Source: Lachnospiraceae bacterium
Lineage (GTDB): Bacteria > Bacillota > Clostridia > Lachnospirales > Lachnospiraceae
Assembly: GCA_910575475.1 (NCBI GenBank)
Contig: CAJTGD010000007.1
Span: 1 to 64,000, forward strand
Direction: 5' to 3'
DNA: 64,000 nt
Part shown: in pieces, positions 16,713-23,377 of the stretch
Position numbering within the stretch: the first letter of the stretch is position 1
Layout of the letters: each line of letters opens with the position of its first letter
Notes under the pieces: generated by a model
Told to the model about the DNA's origin: nothing
Seen by the model: the letters and a program-made list of their open reading frames with translations, nothing else
The model's database searches: none
Made by a program: the position numbers and the translations under genes

Positions 16713-16934
16713 ATGTTAGAAATTATTTTGGTAACTAGCGAAATTGTAACTTTAGTATTCATTATGTATGTTATGTATGTGGTAAGAAGAGTGATGGACG
16801 AATTACATCAAATCGAAGCATATAAGCATGTACCAAGAACATGGACAAAAGTAGAAGGACTAGCGTACGATTTAAAAAACATAATAACCGAAACGAAACA
16901 TAAGTATTATAAGAAATTCAAAGAGGAGTCCTAA
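16713..16934 (+). CDS. small membrane protein, 73 aa
   Basis: ATG 16713 follows AAGGAGGAAGAAAT. The 73-residue protein starts with a long hydrophobic helix (residues ~2-25) and continues with a basic, Lys/Tyr-rich cytosolic tail ending KFKEES. It lies alone between two intrinsic terminators with a repeat copy on each side. Family not recognised. Confidence 0.65.
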   Translation: MLEIILVTSEIVTLVFIMYVMYVVRRVMDELHQIEAYKHVPRTWTKVEGLAYDLKNIITETKHKYYKKFKEES

Positions 16935-16952
16935 CAAGGGCTCTTTCTTTTT
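16926..16952 (+). terminator. intrinsic terminator, copy of the one at 16275
   Basis: GAGTCC (16926-16931) pairs with GGGCTC (16938-16943), followed by TTTCTTTTT. The spacer and stem are nearly identical to the terminator at 16275-16299, suggesting duplication. Confidence 0.65.
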
Positions 16953-16953
16953 G

Positions 16954-16986
16954 CACGCGAAAAAAACATACCCTTTTATGAAGAGA
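16954..16986 (+). repeat. 33-base intergenic repeat (copy 2)
   Basis: This 33-base stretch (CACGCG, seven A, CATACCC, TTTTATGAAGAGA) recurs exactly at 22380-22412. Both copies are intergenic and lie on the coding strand between transcription units. It may be a promoter or regulatory site. Confidence 0.75.
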
Positions 16987-17072
16987 AAGGAAAAAACGTC
17001 CAGTTTTATATTCTACATTCTCTTTTGGGTTTTGTGGAAGGAGACGGAAAATTTATCATCGGAGGATAACAG

Positions 17073-17363
17073 ATGTTAGAGAGTAATTTTCAGGCAAAAC
17101 TGATCAAAGACTTGAAGGCTTTATTTCCAGGCTGTATTGTTACCAAAAACGATGCTGGCTATATTCAGGGAATTCCCGACCTTCTCATACTCTATAGAGA
17201 CAAGTGGGCCGCTTTGGAATGTAAAAAAAGTTCGTGTGCGAAGAAGCAACCAAATCAAGAATATTATGTCGGATTAATGGACGAGATGTCATTCTCAAGA
17301 TTCATTTGTCCGGAGAATAAGGAGGAAGTGTTATATGAACTTCAACAAGCATTCAAAACTTGA
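17073..17363 (+). CDS. VRR-NUC domain nuclease
   Basis: ATG 17073 follows GGAGGATAACAG. The 96-residue protein is a minimal VRR-NUC (PD-(D/E)XK superfamily) domain: an early Glu helix (ESNFQAKLIKDLK), GIPDLLIL with the catalytic Asp, LECKKS with the E-x-K pair, and QPNQEYYV. Phage VRR-NUC proteins are thought to act as structure-selective nucleases, for instance on replication or recombination intermediates. It overlaps the next nuclease gene by 29 bases. Confidence 0.85.
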   Translation: MLESNFQAKLIKDLKALFPGCIVTKNDAGYIQGIPDLLILYRDKWAALECKKSSCAKKQPNQEYYVGLMDEMSFSRFICPENKEEVLYELQQAFKT

Positions 17364-17892
17364 GGGACAGCACGCGTTTCTTGGTGCAAGCAAATATCAT
17401 TGGATTCGCTACAGCGAGGAAAAACTTGCGGAATCATATTCTAATTTCTTAGCAACACAGAAAGGAACCATGCTTCATGAGTTCGCAGCTCAGTGTATTA
17501 GACTGGGACAGAAGCTACCTAAGTCGCATAAAACACTGAATATGTACGTAAACGATGCTGTCGGTTTTAAGATGGTACCGGAACAACTATTATATTATTC
17601 CGATAACTGTTTTGGAACAGCAGACTCAATCGTATTCAGAAATGGTTTATTAAGAATACATGATCTAAAGACTGGCACAACGCCAACGCACATGGAGCAG
17701 CTTGAAATCTATGCTGCTCTTTTTTGTTTGGAGTATAAGATGAAGCCTTCTGAAATCGACATGGAACTTCGGATATATCAAAATGATGAAATTCTATATC
17801 ATAAGCCGACTGCGGAAGATATTGTTCCGATTATGGATAAGATCATTACATTCGACAAAGTCATCAACAAAATAAAAGCTGAGGAGGAGTAA
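17335..17892 (+). CDS. PD-(D/E)XK (RecB/Cas4-like) nuclease
   Basis: The start at ATG 17335 uses GGAGGAAGTG inside the upstream gene. The 185-residue protein shows the RecB-family nuclease order: GTMLHEFAAQ (His), GTADSIVF (Asp), IHDLKTG (D-x-K) and EQLEIYAALF (motif with Gln and Tyr). Such single-domain nucleases occur in phage recombination modules, often beside ssDNA annealing proteins. Here the partner is the VRR-NUC gene. Catalytic residues appear intact. Confidence 0.82.
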   Translation: MNFNKHSKLEGQHAFLGASKYHWIRYSEEKLAESYSNFLATQKGTMLHEFAAQCIRLGQKLPKSHKTLNMYVNDAVGFKMVPEQLLYYSDNCFGTADSIVFRNGLLRIHDLKTGTTPTHMEQLEIYAALFCLEYKMKPSEIDMELRIYQNDEILYHKPTAEDIVPIMDKIITFDKVINKIKAEEE

Positions 17893-17895
17893 ACC

Positions 17896-20628
17896 ATGAA
17901 CAGTATAGCGGAAGATATATTGATGCATTATGGAGTAAAGAGACGATCCGGCAGGTATCCCTGGGGTTCCGGTGATAATCCTTATCAGCACAGCGCAGAT
18001 TTTCTGAGTCGTGTGTCTGAGTTGAAGAAGCAGGGATTCAGCGAAAAAGAGATAGCGGAGAGTATGCACCTTACTACGGGACAACTCAGGATTCAGGTTG
18101 GGCTGGCAAAGGATGAGAGAAGATCACTCCAAGTCGATACGGCAAAGGGTTTGAGGGAGAAAGGATATAGTCTGAACGAGATTGCGGAGAAAATGGGGTT
18201 TGCGAACGATTCATCCGTAAGATCTCTTTTAAACGAGAACTCAGAGATTCGTATGAACCAGGCGAAGCAAACCGCCGAACTTCTGAAAAAGATGGTCGAT
18301 GAAAAAGGAATGATCGATGTCGGCGCTGGCGTAGAGCGTGAACTTGGTATATCAAGAGAGAAGCTTAATCAGGCTCTTTATATTTTGGAGATGGAAGGAT
18401 ATGATACGTTCGGTGGTGGAGTTCCGCAAGTAACGAATCCAGGTAAGCAGACAAATCTTAAAGTTCTTTGTCCTCCTGGATCTGAGCATAAAGATATTTA
18501 TAGCTTCGAAAATATTCATACAGTCACTGACTATATTTCTTACGATGGCGGAGACTCTTTCAGAAAGTCTTTTGAGTATCCGTCCAGCATGGATTCAAAG
18601 CGGCTGAAGATCCGTTATGCAGAAGATGGCGGCGATGATAAGGATGGTGTAATTGAGCTCCGTCGTGGAGTGAAGGATCTTTCTTTGGGTGATTCCCGTT
18701 ATGCACAAGTCCGAATTATGGTTGATGGGACTCATTATTTAAAAGGGATGGCTTTATATTCAGATGATATGCCGGATGGAGTTGACGTTATATTTAATAC
18801 CAATAAGAAATCAGGAACGCCTACCACCGATGTTCTGAAGAAGATAAAGGACGATCCGGATAATCCGTTTGGTTCATTGATTAAGGAGCATGGCGGTCAA
18901 AGCTATTATGACGATCCAAAAGGTAAGTTCACCGATCCGATTACGGGTAAGAAACAATCACTCTCACTCGTGAATAAAACCCGGGAAGAAGGGGAGTGGA
19001 CGGAATGGTCTAATAAATTACCATCCCAATTCCTTTCCAAACAAACTAAGCAATTGGTTGACAAACAGCTTAATCTTGCGGCGGCTGACAAAGTTGCGGA
19101 GTTTGATGAAATCTGTTCACTTACGAATCCGACCGTAAAGAAAACACTTCTGAAATCATTTTCGGATGATTGTGACGCGGCGGCGGTGCATTTGAAAGCA
19201 GCAGCTTTGCCTAGACAGAAATACAAAGTTATATTGCCAATTACTTCAATGAAAGATAATGAGGTCTATGCTCCTGATTATAAAAACGGAGAAAAAGTAG
19301 CACTCATTCGGTATCCTCATGCCGGAACTTTTGAGATTCCGATTCTTACTGTAAATAATAAGCATTCGGAGGCTAAAAGAATCCTTGAAAACGCTAAGGA
19401 TGCCATCGGCATCAATAAAAGAGTTGCAGACAGACTCTCTGGAGCCGACTTTGATGGCGATACCGTAATGGTTATTCCTACAGGAGGCAAAGTAAAGATC
19501 AACTCGACACCTCAGTTAAAAGGATTAAAAGGATTTGACCCTAAAGCAGAATATGGAACTGTAAAAAAGAACGATGACTACTACAATGCCAGCGGGAAAA
19601 AGATAAAGGTCATGAGGAACACTCAGACAGAGATGGGTAAAATTTCAAACCTTATTACCGACATGACTTTAAAAGGTGCTAATGATGATGAACTGGCGAG
19701 AGCAGTCCGTCACAGCATGGTAGTCATTGATGCCGAGAAGCATAAGCTAGACTACAGACAGAGTGAGAAAGACAACGGCATCAAGGAGTTGAAGACTAAG
19801 TATCAGGGAAGGATCGGAGAAGATGGCAAGTGGCATGAAGGAGCCGCAACACTGATCTCTCGCGCTAAAGCTGAAACTTCGGTTACTAAAAGACAAGGCA
19901 GTCCGATGATCGACCCCAAGACGGGAGAGCAAACCTGGAAGACAGTTGCCGAGACGACGTATGTAGATAAGAAAACAGGCAAGACAGTAAAGAGAACTCA
20001 GAAGAGTACGCAGATGGCAGAGACAAAGGATGCGCGTACTCTTTCATCTGGACACCCCATCGAGGAAGCGTATGCCTCCTATGCCAATAGGATGAAGTCC
20101 CTGGCTAATCAGGCCCGTAAAGAGATGATGAGCACATCTAATATACCGTACTCCGCATCAGCAAAAGCGGTGTATCAGAAGGAAGTAGCATCTTTAAACA
20201 GCAAGTTGAACGTATCGTTAAAGAACGCGCCGCGAGAAAGGAAAGCTCAGACCATGGCAAATACTGTCGTGGATGCAAAAAAGAAAGCGAATCCGGACAT
20301 GACCAAGGCTGAAATAAAGAAAGCTGGTCAGCAGGCGCTTGTTCAGGCACGTATCTCAGTGGGAGCAAAGCGTACACCTGTTGTGATTACTGATAGAGAA
20401 TGGGAAGCGATTCAGGCAGGAGCTATCAGTGCAAACAAACTGTCACAGATTCTGGATCATACGGATATCGACGCCCTGAAACAAAGAGCTATGCCAAGAG
20501 CCACGACTTCTTTGAGTGTGGCCAAGATTCAAAAGATCTCGTCCATGAGCTCCTCCGGCTATACAACGGCTGAGATTGCGGAAGCTCTTGGCGTTTCTTC
20601 GTCTACTGTATCGAAATACTTGAAATGA
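17896..20628 (+). CDS. single-chain RNA polymerase-like protein (DFDGD) with flanking HTH domains
   Basis: ATG 17896 lies after GAGGAGGAGTAAACC. The 910-residue protein has, at its N-terminus, an MHYGVKRRSGRYPWGSG segment and two HTH-like units (QGFSEKEIAESMHLTTGQLR at ~42-61, KGYSLNEIAEKMGF at ~89-102). The core (~430-620) carries LIRYPHAGTFEIPI and ~40 residues later SGADFDGDTVMVIP, with the triple-Asp DFDGD at 518-522. This is the catalytic signature of two-barrel RNA polymerases, seen in bacterial beta-prime, eukaryotic QDE-1-type RdRp and the phage single-chain enzyme YonO. The C-terminus ends in another HTH (GYTTAEIAEALGVSSSTVSKYL). The likely role is a phage transcriptase. It sits upstream of packaging genes, so it could be a late-gene or virion enzyme. 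RNAP activity is inferred from motif and context. Confidence 0.8.
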   Translation: MNSIAEDILMHYGVKRRSGRYPWGSGDNPYQHSADFLSRVSELKKQGFSEKEIAESMHLTTGQLRIQVGLAKDERRSLQVDTAKGLREKGYSLNEIAEKMGFANDSSVRSLLNENSEIRMNQAKQTAELLKKMVDEKGMIDVGAGVERELGISREKLNQALYILEMEGYDTFGGGVPQVTNPGKQTNLKVLCPPGSEHKDIYSFENIHTVTDYISYDGGDSFRKSFEYPSSMDSKRLKIRYAEDGGDDKDGVIELRRGVKDLSLGDSRYAQVRIMVDGTHYLKGMALYSDDMPDGVDVIFNTNKKSGTPTTDVLKKIKDDPDNPFGSLIKEHGGQSYYDDPKGKFTDPITGKKQSLSLVNKTREEGEWTEWSNKLPSQFLSKQTKQLVDKQLNLAAADKVAEFDEICSLTNPTVKKTLLKSFSDDCDAAAVHLKAAALPRQKYKVILPITSMKDNEVYAPDYKNGEKVALIRYPHAGTFEIPILTVNNKHSEAKRILENAKDAIGINKRVADRLSGADFDGDTVMVIPTGGKVKINSTPQLKGLKGFDPKAEYGTVKKNDDYYNASGKKIKVMRNTQTEMGKISNLITDMTLKGANDDELARAVRHSMVVIDAEKHKLDYRQSEKDNGIKELKTKYQGRIGEDGKWHEGAATLISRAKAETSVTKRQGSPMIDPKTGEQTWKTVAETTYVDKKTGKTVKRTQKSTQMAETKDARTLSSGHPIEEAYASYANRMKSLANQARKEMMSTSNIPYSASAKAVYQKEVASLNSKLNVSLKNAPRERKAQTMANTVVDAKKKANPDMTKAEIKKAGQQALVQARISVGAKRTPVVITDREWEAIQAGAISANKLSQILDHTDIDALKQRAMPRATTSLSVAKIQKISSMSSSGYTTAEIAEALGVSSSTVSKYLK

Positions 20629-20645
20629 AAGGAGTGAATCAATGT

Positions 20646-20897
20646 ATGGAAACTTCGTGTGCTTTAACAACATTTGACAATCCTTTTGATCCGTTTGAAC
20701 AATTCACTTCTTGGTTTTTGTTTGACGTGGAGAAAGGATATGACTCATGCTCATACCTGGGCAGAGTGGCCAGAACTTCTGATCAATTGTCAGAAGAAGA
20801 AAACAATTTGGAAATCGAAAGAGCAATTGATGAAATTATTAAATACGATTTCATGAATGTATATAGGAAGGTAAAAAGAAAAGCTTCTGCTGCATAA
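20646..20897 (+). CDS. small conserved-type phage protein, 83 aa
   Basis: ATG 20646 is preferred: AAAGGAG at 20628-20634 gives acceptable spacing, and upstream in-frame ATG 20625 lies before that site. The product has an N-terminal TTFDNPFDPFEQF motif with repeated Phe-Asp-Pro, FDVEKGYDSCSYLGRV, and a Glu-rich helix. I associate this pattern with small proteins next to packaging genes in clostridial phages, function unknown. Confidence 0.65.
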   Translation: METSCALTTFDNPFDPFEQFTSWFLFDVEKGYDSCSYLGRVARTSDQLSEEENNLEIERAIDEIIKYDFMNVYRKVKRKASAA

Positions 20898-21147
20898 TCA
20901 TTGGCAATTTATGAGTCAGTTTTAAGACAACTTCATTCGCTGATATGTTTGTTGCAGAATCAAAACGGATTATAGATTGATAAAGATATAGGGGGGGGAC
21001 GCCAAAATAACACCCCCTCCCCTCATCGCGGCCCTCTTTGAAAATTCTCCGGAGGGATATTTGGGGAGAGCTTTCCAGTATTCCATGATATTTAAAAGAG
21101 CCTATGAGGTTGGCCCAGGCTGTGTTTCTACCTTTTTTCTTGCTCAT
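20851..21147 (-). CDS. possible minus-strand protein inside the packaging-side gap
   Basis: On the minus strand ATG 21147 follows AAAGGAGAAAAC, a convincing ribosome site, and opens 98 codons (MSKKKGRNTAWANLIGSF...). The C-terminal third has unusual composition and overlaps the upstream + strand gene. The start lies in the loop of a 33-bp inverted repeat. It may be a real short gene, or only its N-terminal part may be meaningful. Confidence 0.35.
   Translation of the reverse strand: MSKKKGRNTAWANLIGSFKYHGILESSPQISLRRIFKEGRDEGRGCYFGVPPLYLYQSIIRFDSATNISANEVVLKLTHKLPMIMQQKLFFLPSYIHS
20991..21020 (+). other. G8 tract with complementary C-rich stretch
   Basis: Eight consecutive G (20991-20998) are followed 14 bases later by CCCCCTCCCC, so AGGGGG/CCCCCT can pair. 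Upstream of an HNH nuclease and terminase this could be part of a packaging (cos) or regulatory region; no direct evidence. Confidence 0.35.
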
Positions 21148-21211
21148 GTTTTCTCCTTTCATTAGAAACGATAACCGGCTTCGTAGACTCTTTTAAATGT
21201 CATGGAATACT
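21077..21211. repeat. 33-bp imperfect inverted repeat with 69-base loop
   Basis: The left arm 21077-21109 and right arm 21179-21211 are reverse complements at 29 of 33 positions. Three of the four differences would be G-U pairs in RNA. The arms read AGTATTCCATGA and, ~10 bases on, TTTAAAAGAG. The loop holds the ribosome site and start of a possible minus-strand gene. It lies in the 378-base gap before the packaging genes. Confidence 0.7.
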
Positions 21212-21275
21212 TATGAGAAAGTTTGTTGGAAGACTCAGAAAGCATATCTGATTTGTAAAGAAGGTGATTGTAAAA

Positions 21276-21608
21276 ATGCAAAAAACCAAGGCAAAAGCGG
21301 AGTCAAAAAGAATGAGGCCAGCTATGACTCCTGAAGCAAGAGAAAACCAACTGATATCATTAGCTGTGGATCTTGCTGAGAAACAACTGAGAGAGGGAAC
21401 AGCTTCCTCACAGGTTATTACTCAAATATTAAAGAACGCTTCCAGCAAGGCGAGACTGGAAAACGAGATGCTCGAAATGCAAAAAGAATTGATTGCCGCA
21501 AAAACAGAAAGTCTGAGATCTGCACAGAAGATGGAGGAACTCTTTGCAGAAGCTATCAATGCATTTAAAGGTTATAGCGGACAGGATGATGAACAAGATG
21601 AGTATTAG
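21276..21608 (+). CDS. coiled-coil packaging-region protein (possible small terminase)
   Basis: ATG 21276 is chosen with AAGGTGA at 21261-21267; an in-frame GTG at 21264 overlaps that site. The 110-residue protein has a basic start, a PAMTPEARENQLISLAVDLAEKQLREGTASSQ segment, and a long helix (~58-95) with coiled-coil spacing, ending in an acidic tail (GQDDEQDEY). Its place just before HNH nuclease and terminase makes a small terminase or packaging accessory role plausible but unproven. Confidence 0.62.
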   Translation: MQKTKAKAESKRMRPAMTPEARENQLISLAVDLAEKQLREGTASSQVITQILKNASSKARLENEMLEMQKELIAAKTESLRSAQKMEELFAEAINAFKGYSGQDDEQDEY

Positions 21609-22014
21609 AACATATTCGGAATTAATAAAGCTGGCCTCATTCGAGGAACGATATGAGTATTTGAAACTTAATGGAACGGTCGGACAGGAGACGTTTGGAT
21701 TTGACAGATATATGAATCAGCAGTTCTATAAATCTCAGGAATGGAAAGTTGTTAGAGATCTGGTTATCGTCAGAGATGGCGGATTTGACCTGGGAATTGA
21801 GGACCACGATATTCTGGGAAAGATTTATATACATCATATGAATCCGATATCACAGAAGGATATTCAGACAAGGAGTGACCTTCTGCTGAACCCAGAATAT
21901 CTCATTTCAACTACTTTTTCTACTCACAATGCGATTCACTACGGAGACGAGAACCTGCTTCCGCAAGCTCCTGTTGAGAGGTGTAAGAATGATACGTGTC
22001 CGTGGAGACGGTAA
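21598..22014 (+). CDS. HNH endonuclease
   Basis: The start at ATG 21598 overlaps the upstream gene; ATG 21586 and 21589 in the same frame are alternatives. The 138-residue protein contains SQEWKVVRDLVIVRDGG, then KIYIHHMNP (HH of the beta-beta-alpha-metal fold), LLNPEYL (Asn) and STHNAIHYG (final His), the HNH order. HNH proteins beside the terminase assist cos cleavage in many Gram-positive and HK97-like phages, and that is the likely role here. Confidence 0.82.
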   Translation: MSIRTYSELIKLASFEERYEYLKLNGTVGQETFGFDRYMNQQFYKSQEWKVVRDLVIVRDGGFDLGIEDHDILGKIYIHHMNPISQKDIQTRSDLLLNPEYLISTTFSTHNAIHYGDENLLPQAPVERCKNDTCPWRR

Positions 22015-22027
22015 AAAGGGGGACGAC

Positions 22028-22369
22028 ATGGAAGAAAGTATTTTAACATCAATTAAACAATTGCTTGGGATTGCGGAAGAGTATGAGCACTTTGATCCGA
22101 ATATTATCATGCACATCAATTCTGTATTCTCAATCTTGACGCAGATGGGCGTAGGTCCGGCAGCAGGATTTTCGATTAAGGATAAAAGTGCGGTATGGTC
22201 GGATTTTATTTCGGAGGAGTCGAAACTGGAAGCGGTGAAATCGTATATAAATATGAAAGTAAGGCTCCTGTTTGACCCGCCTCTCAGTTCAGCAGTTATC
22301 GAGTGTATGAACCGGATGATAAGCGAGTTTGAGTGGCGATTAAATTTTGCGGCTGAGAATAAGGATTGA
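22028..22369 (+). CDS. probable head-tail connector-like protein
   Basis: ATG 22028 follows AAAGGGGGACGAC; upstream in-frame codons overlap the HNH gene. The 113-residue protein is mostly helical: IIMHINSVFSILTQMGVGP, KSYINMKVRLLFDPP, and a C-terminal EFEWRLNFAAE. This matches what I know of small gp6-like connector proteins, although it lies upstream of the terminase rather than after the capsid. Assignment is by pattern. Confidence 0.6.
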   Translation: MEESILTSIKQLLGIAEEYEHFDPNIIMHINSVFSILTQMGVGPAAGFSIKDKSAVWSDFISEESKLEAVKSYINMKVRLLFDPPLSSAVIECMNRMISEFEWRLNFAAENKD

Positions 22370-22379
22370 CAGAGCAATC

Positions 22380-22412
22380 CACGCGAAAAAAACATACCCT
22401 TTTATGAAGAGA
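22380..22412 (+). repeat. 33-base intergenic repeat (copy 3)
   Basis: Exact copy of 16954-16986, here ten bases after the connector-like gene and before the gene at 22547. A shorter degenerate form (ACGC, C-run, TTTTACGAA) lies at 22496-22514 in the same gap. Candidate phage promoter or regulatory site. Confidence 0.75.
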
Positions 22413-22546
22413 GAAGGAAGTAAGACTTTCTCTTTTCCTTTTGCTGTCATATGCCCTTATAGAAGGTTCATTAAATATCTTGCATTTCGCTTAAAACGCA
22501 CCCCCTTTTACGAAAAGATAAACTTTAATTCTGAAAGGAGAATAGT

Positions 22547-22909
22547 ATGAACGAACGTATTGATATTGTTGATTTTAAGAAAGAGGCAAGGAGACGTGAG
22601 CGGAAAGAGAAGTTCGAAGCAAAAATGAAAGATGTTAAAGATTGGATTAACGATAACAGAGAACTACTTCTGATTCTTGGACCGGCAGCGATTGGCGCTG
22701 TTACAACCGGAGCGAAGGCTGTTGGCAGACAAGCAAAGCTGAGAAAAGAAAAAGATTTAAAAGATCTGTATTGTTATGATAGATCATTGGGACATTATTG
22801 GAGACTGAGGCGGGAACTGTCAAATGCCGAATGGGTCGAGATTGATAAGCGGAAAAATAATGGAGAACGTTTAGCGGATATTTTAAGTGAATTGAAAGTG
22901 TTAAAGTGA
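22547..22909 (+). CDS. basic phage protein with a hydrophobic segment
   Basis: GAAAGGAGAATAGT precedes ATG 22547. The 120-residue protein has a very basic helical N-terminus (KKEARRRERKEKFEAKMKD), one hydrophobic segment (about residues 40-58, LLLILGPAAIGAVTTGAKAV), then a Tyr/Arg-rich part (YDRSLGHYWRLRRELS). It may associate with membrane or nucleic acid. Unknown family, located just before the terminase block. Confidence 0.65.
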   Translation: MNERIDIVDFKKEARRRERKEKFEAKMKDVKDWINDNRELLLILGPAAIGAVTTGAKAVGRQAKLRKEKDLKDLYCYDRSLGHYWRLRRELSNAEWVEIDKRKNNGERLADILSELKVLK

Positions 22910-22924
22910 AATCGACAAAGATAG

Positions 22925-22956
22925 GAGACTATGGAAACATAGCCTCTTTTCTTCTG
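22925..22956 (+). terminator. short terminator-like hairpin
   Basis: GAGACTATG pairs with CATAGCCTC across a GAAA loop (one mismatch), followed by TTTTCTT. It separates 22909 from the terminase transcription block. Confidence 0.5.
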
Positions 22957-22982
22957 CAAATTTTAGGAGGTGGGAGTTCAAA

Positions 22983-23363
22983 ATGGATACCACATTACGA
23001 CATCATGGCGTAAAGGGCATGAAGTGGGGAGTGCGGAGGAGCCCAAAGAGGCTTGGGAGAAATAGAAAAATAAAGAAAAATATTGCGGCACCGAGCAAGA
23101 AAACAAAATCGCTAAAAGAATTATCTGACGATGAACTTAGATCAAGAATCAGCCGACTTGAAATGGAAAAGAAGTACAAAGATTTGACAAAAAGTGAAAA
23201 TCAGATTAAAACTTCAAAAGGGAAAGCATTTGTGATGGACGTTCTTGAAAAATCCGGAAAGAATATTGCAACTCAAACCGCGACTTACATTTTAGGAACC
23301 GGAGTCAATAAAGTAGCAGGAAAAGAGATTGTCAATCCGAAGAAGGGACAAAAAGATAAGTAG
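22983..23363 (+). CDS. small basic protein with HHGVKGMKWGVRR motif
   Basis: AGGAGGTGGGAGTTCAAA precedes ATG 22983. The 126-residue protein starts with an HHGVKGMKWGVRR motif (residues 7-19). A Lys/Arg-rich linker follows, then a helical LSDDELRSRISRLEMEKKY segment and a small C-terminal region. The same motif opens the protein at 25138, and a variant opens the RNA polymerase-like protein. It lies directly upstream of the terminase large subunit, so a virion or packaging function is likely. Mechanism unknown. Confidence 0.75.
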   Translation: MDTTLRHHGVKGMKWGVRRSPKRLGRNRKIKKNIAAPSKKTKSLKELSDDELRSRISRLEMEKKYKDLTKSENQIKTSKGKAFVMDVLEKSGKNIATQTATYILGTGVNKVAGKEIVNPKKGQKDK

Positions 23364-23377
23364 AAGGTGATTCAATT

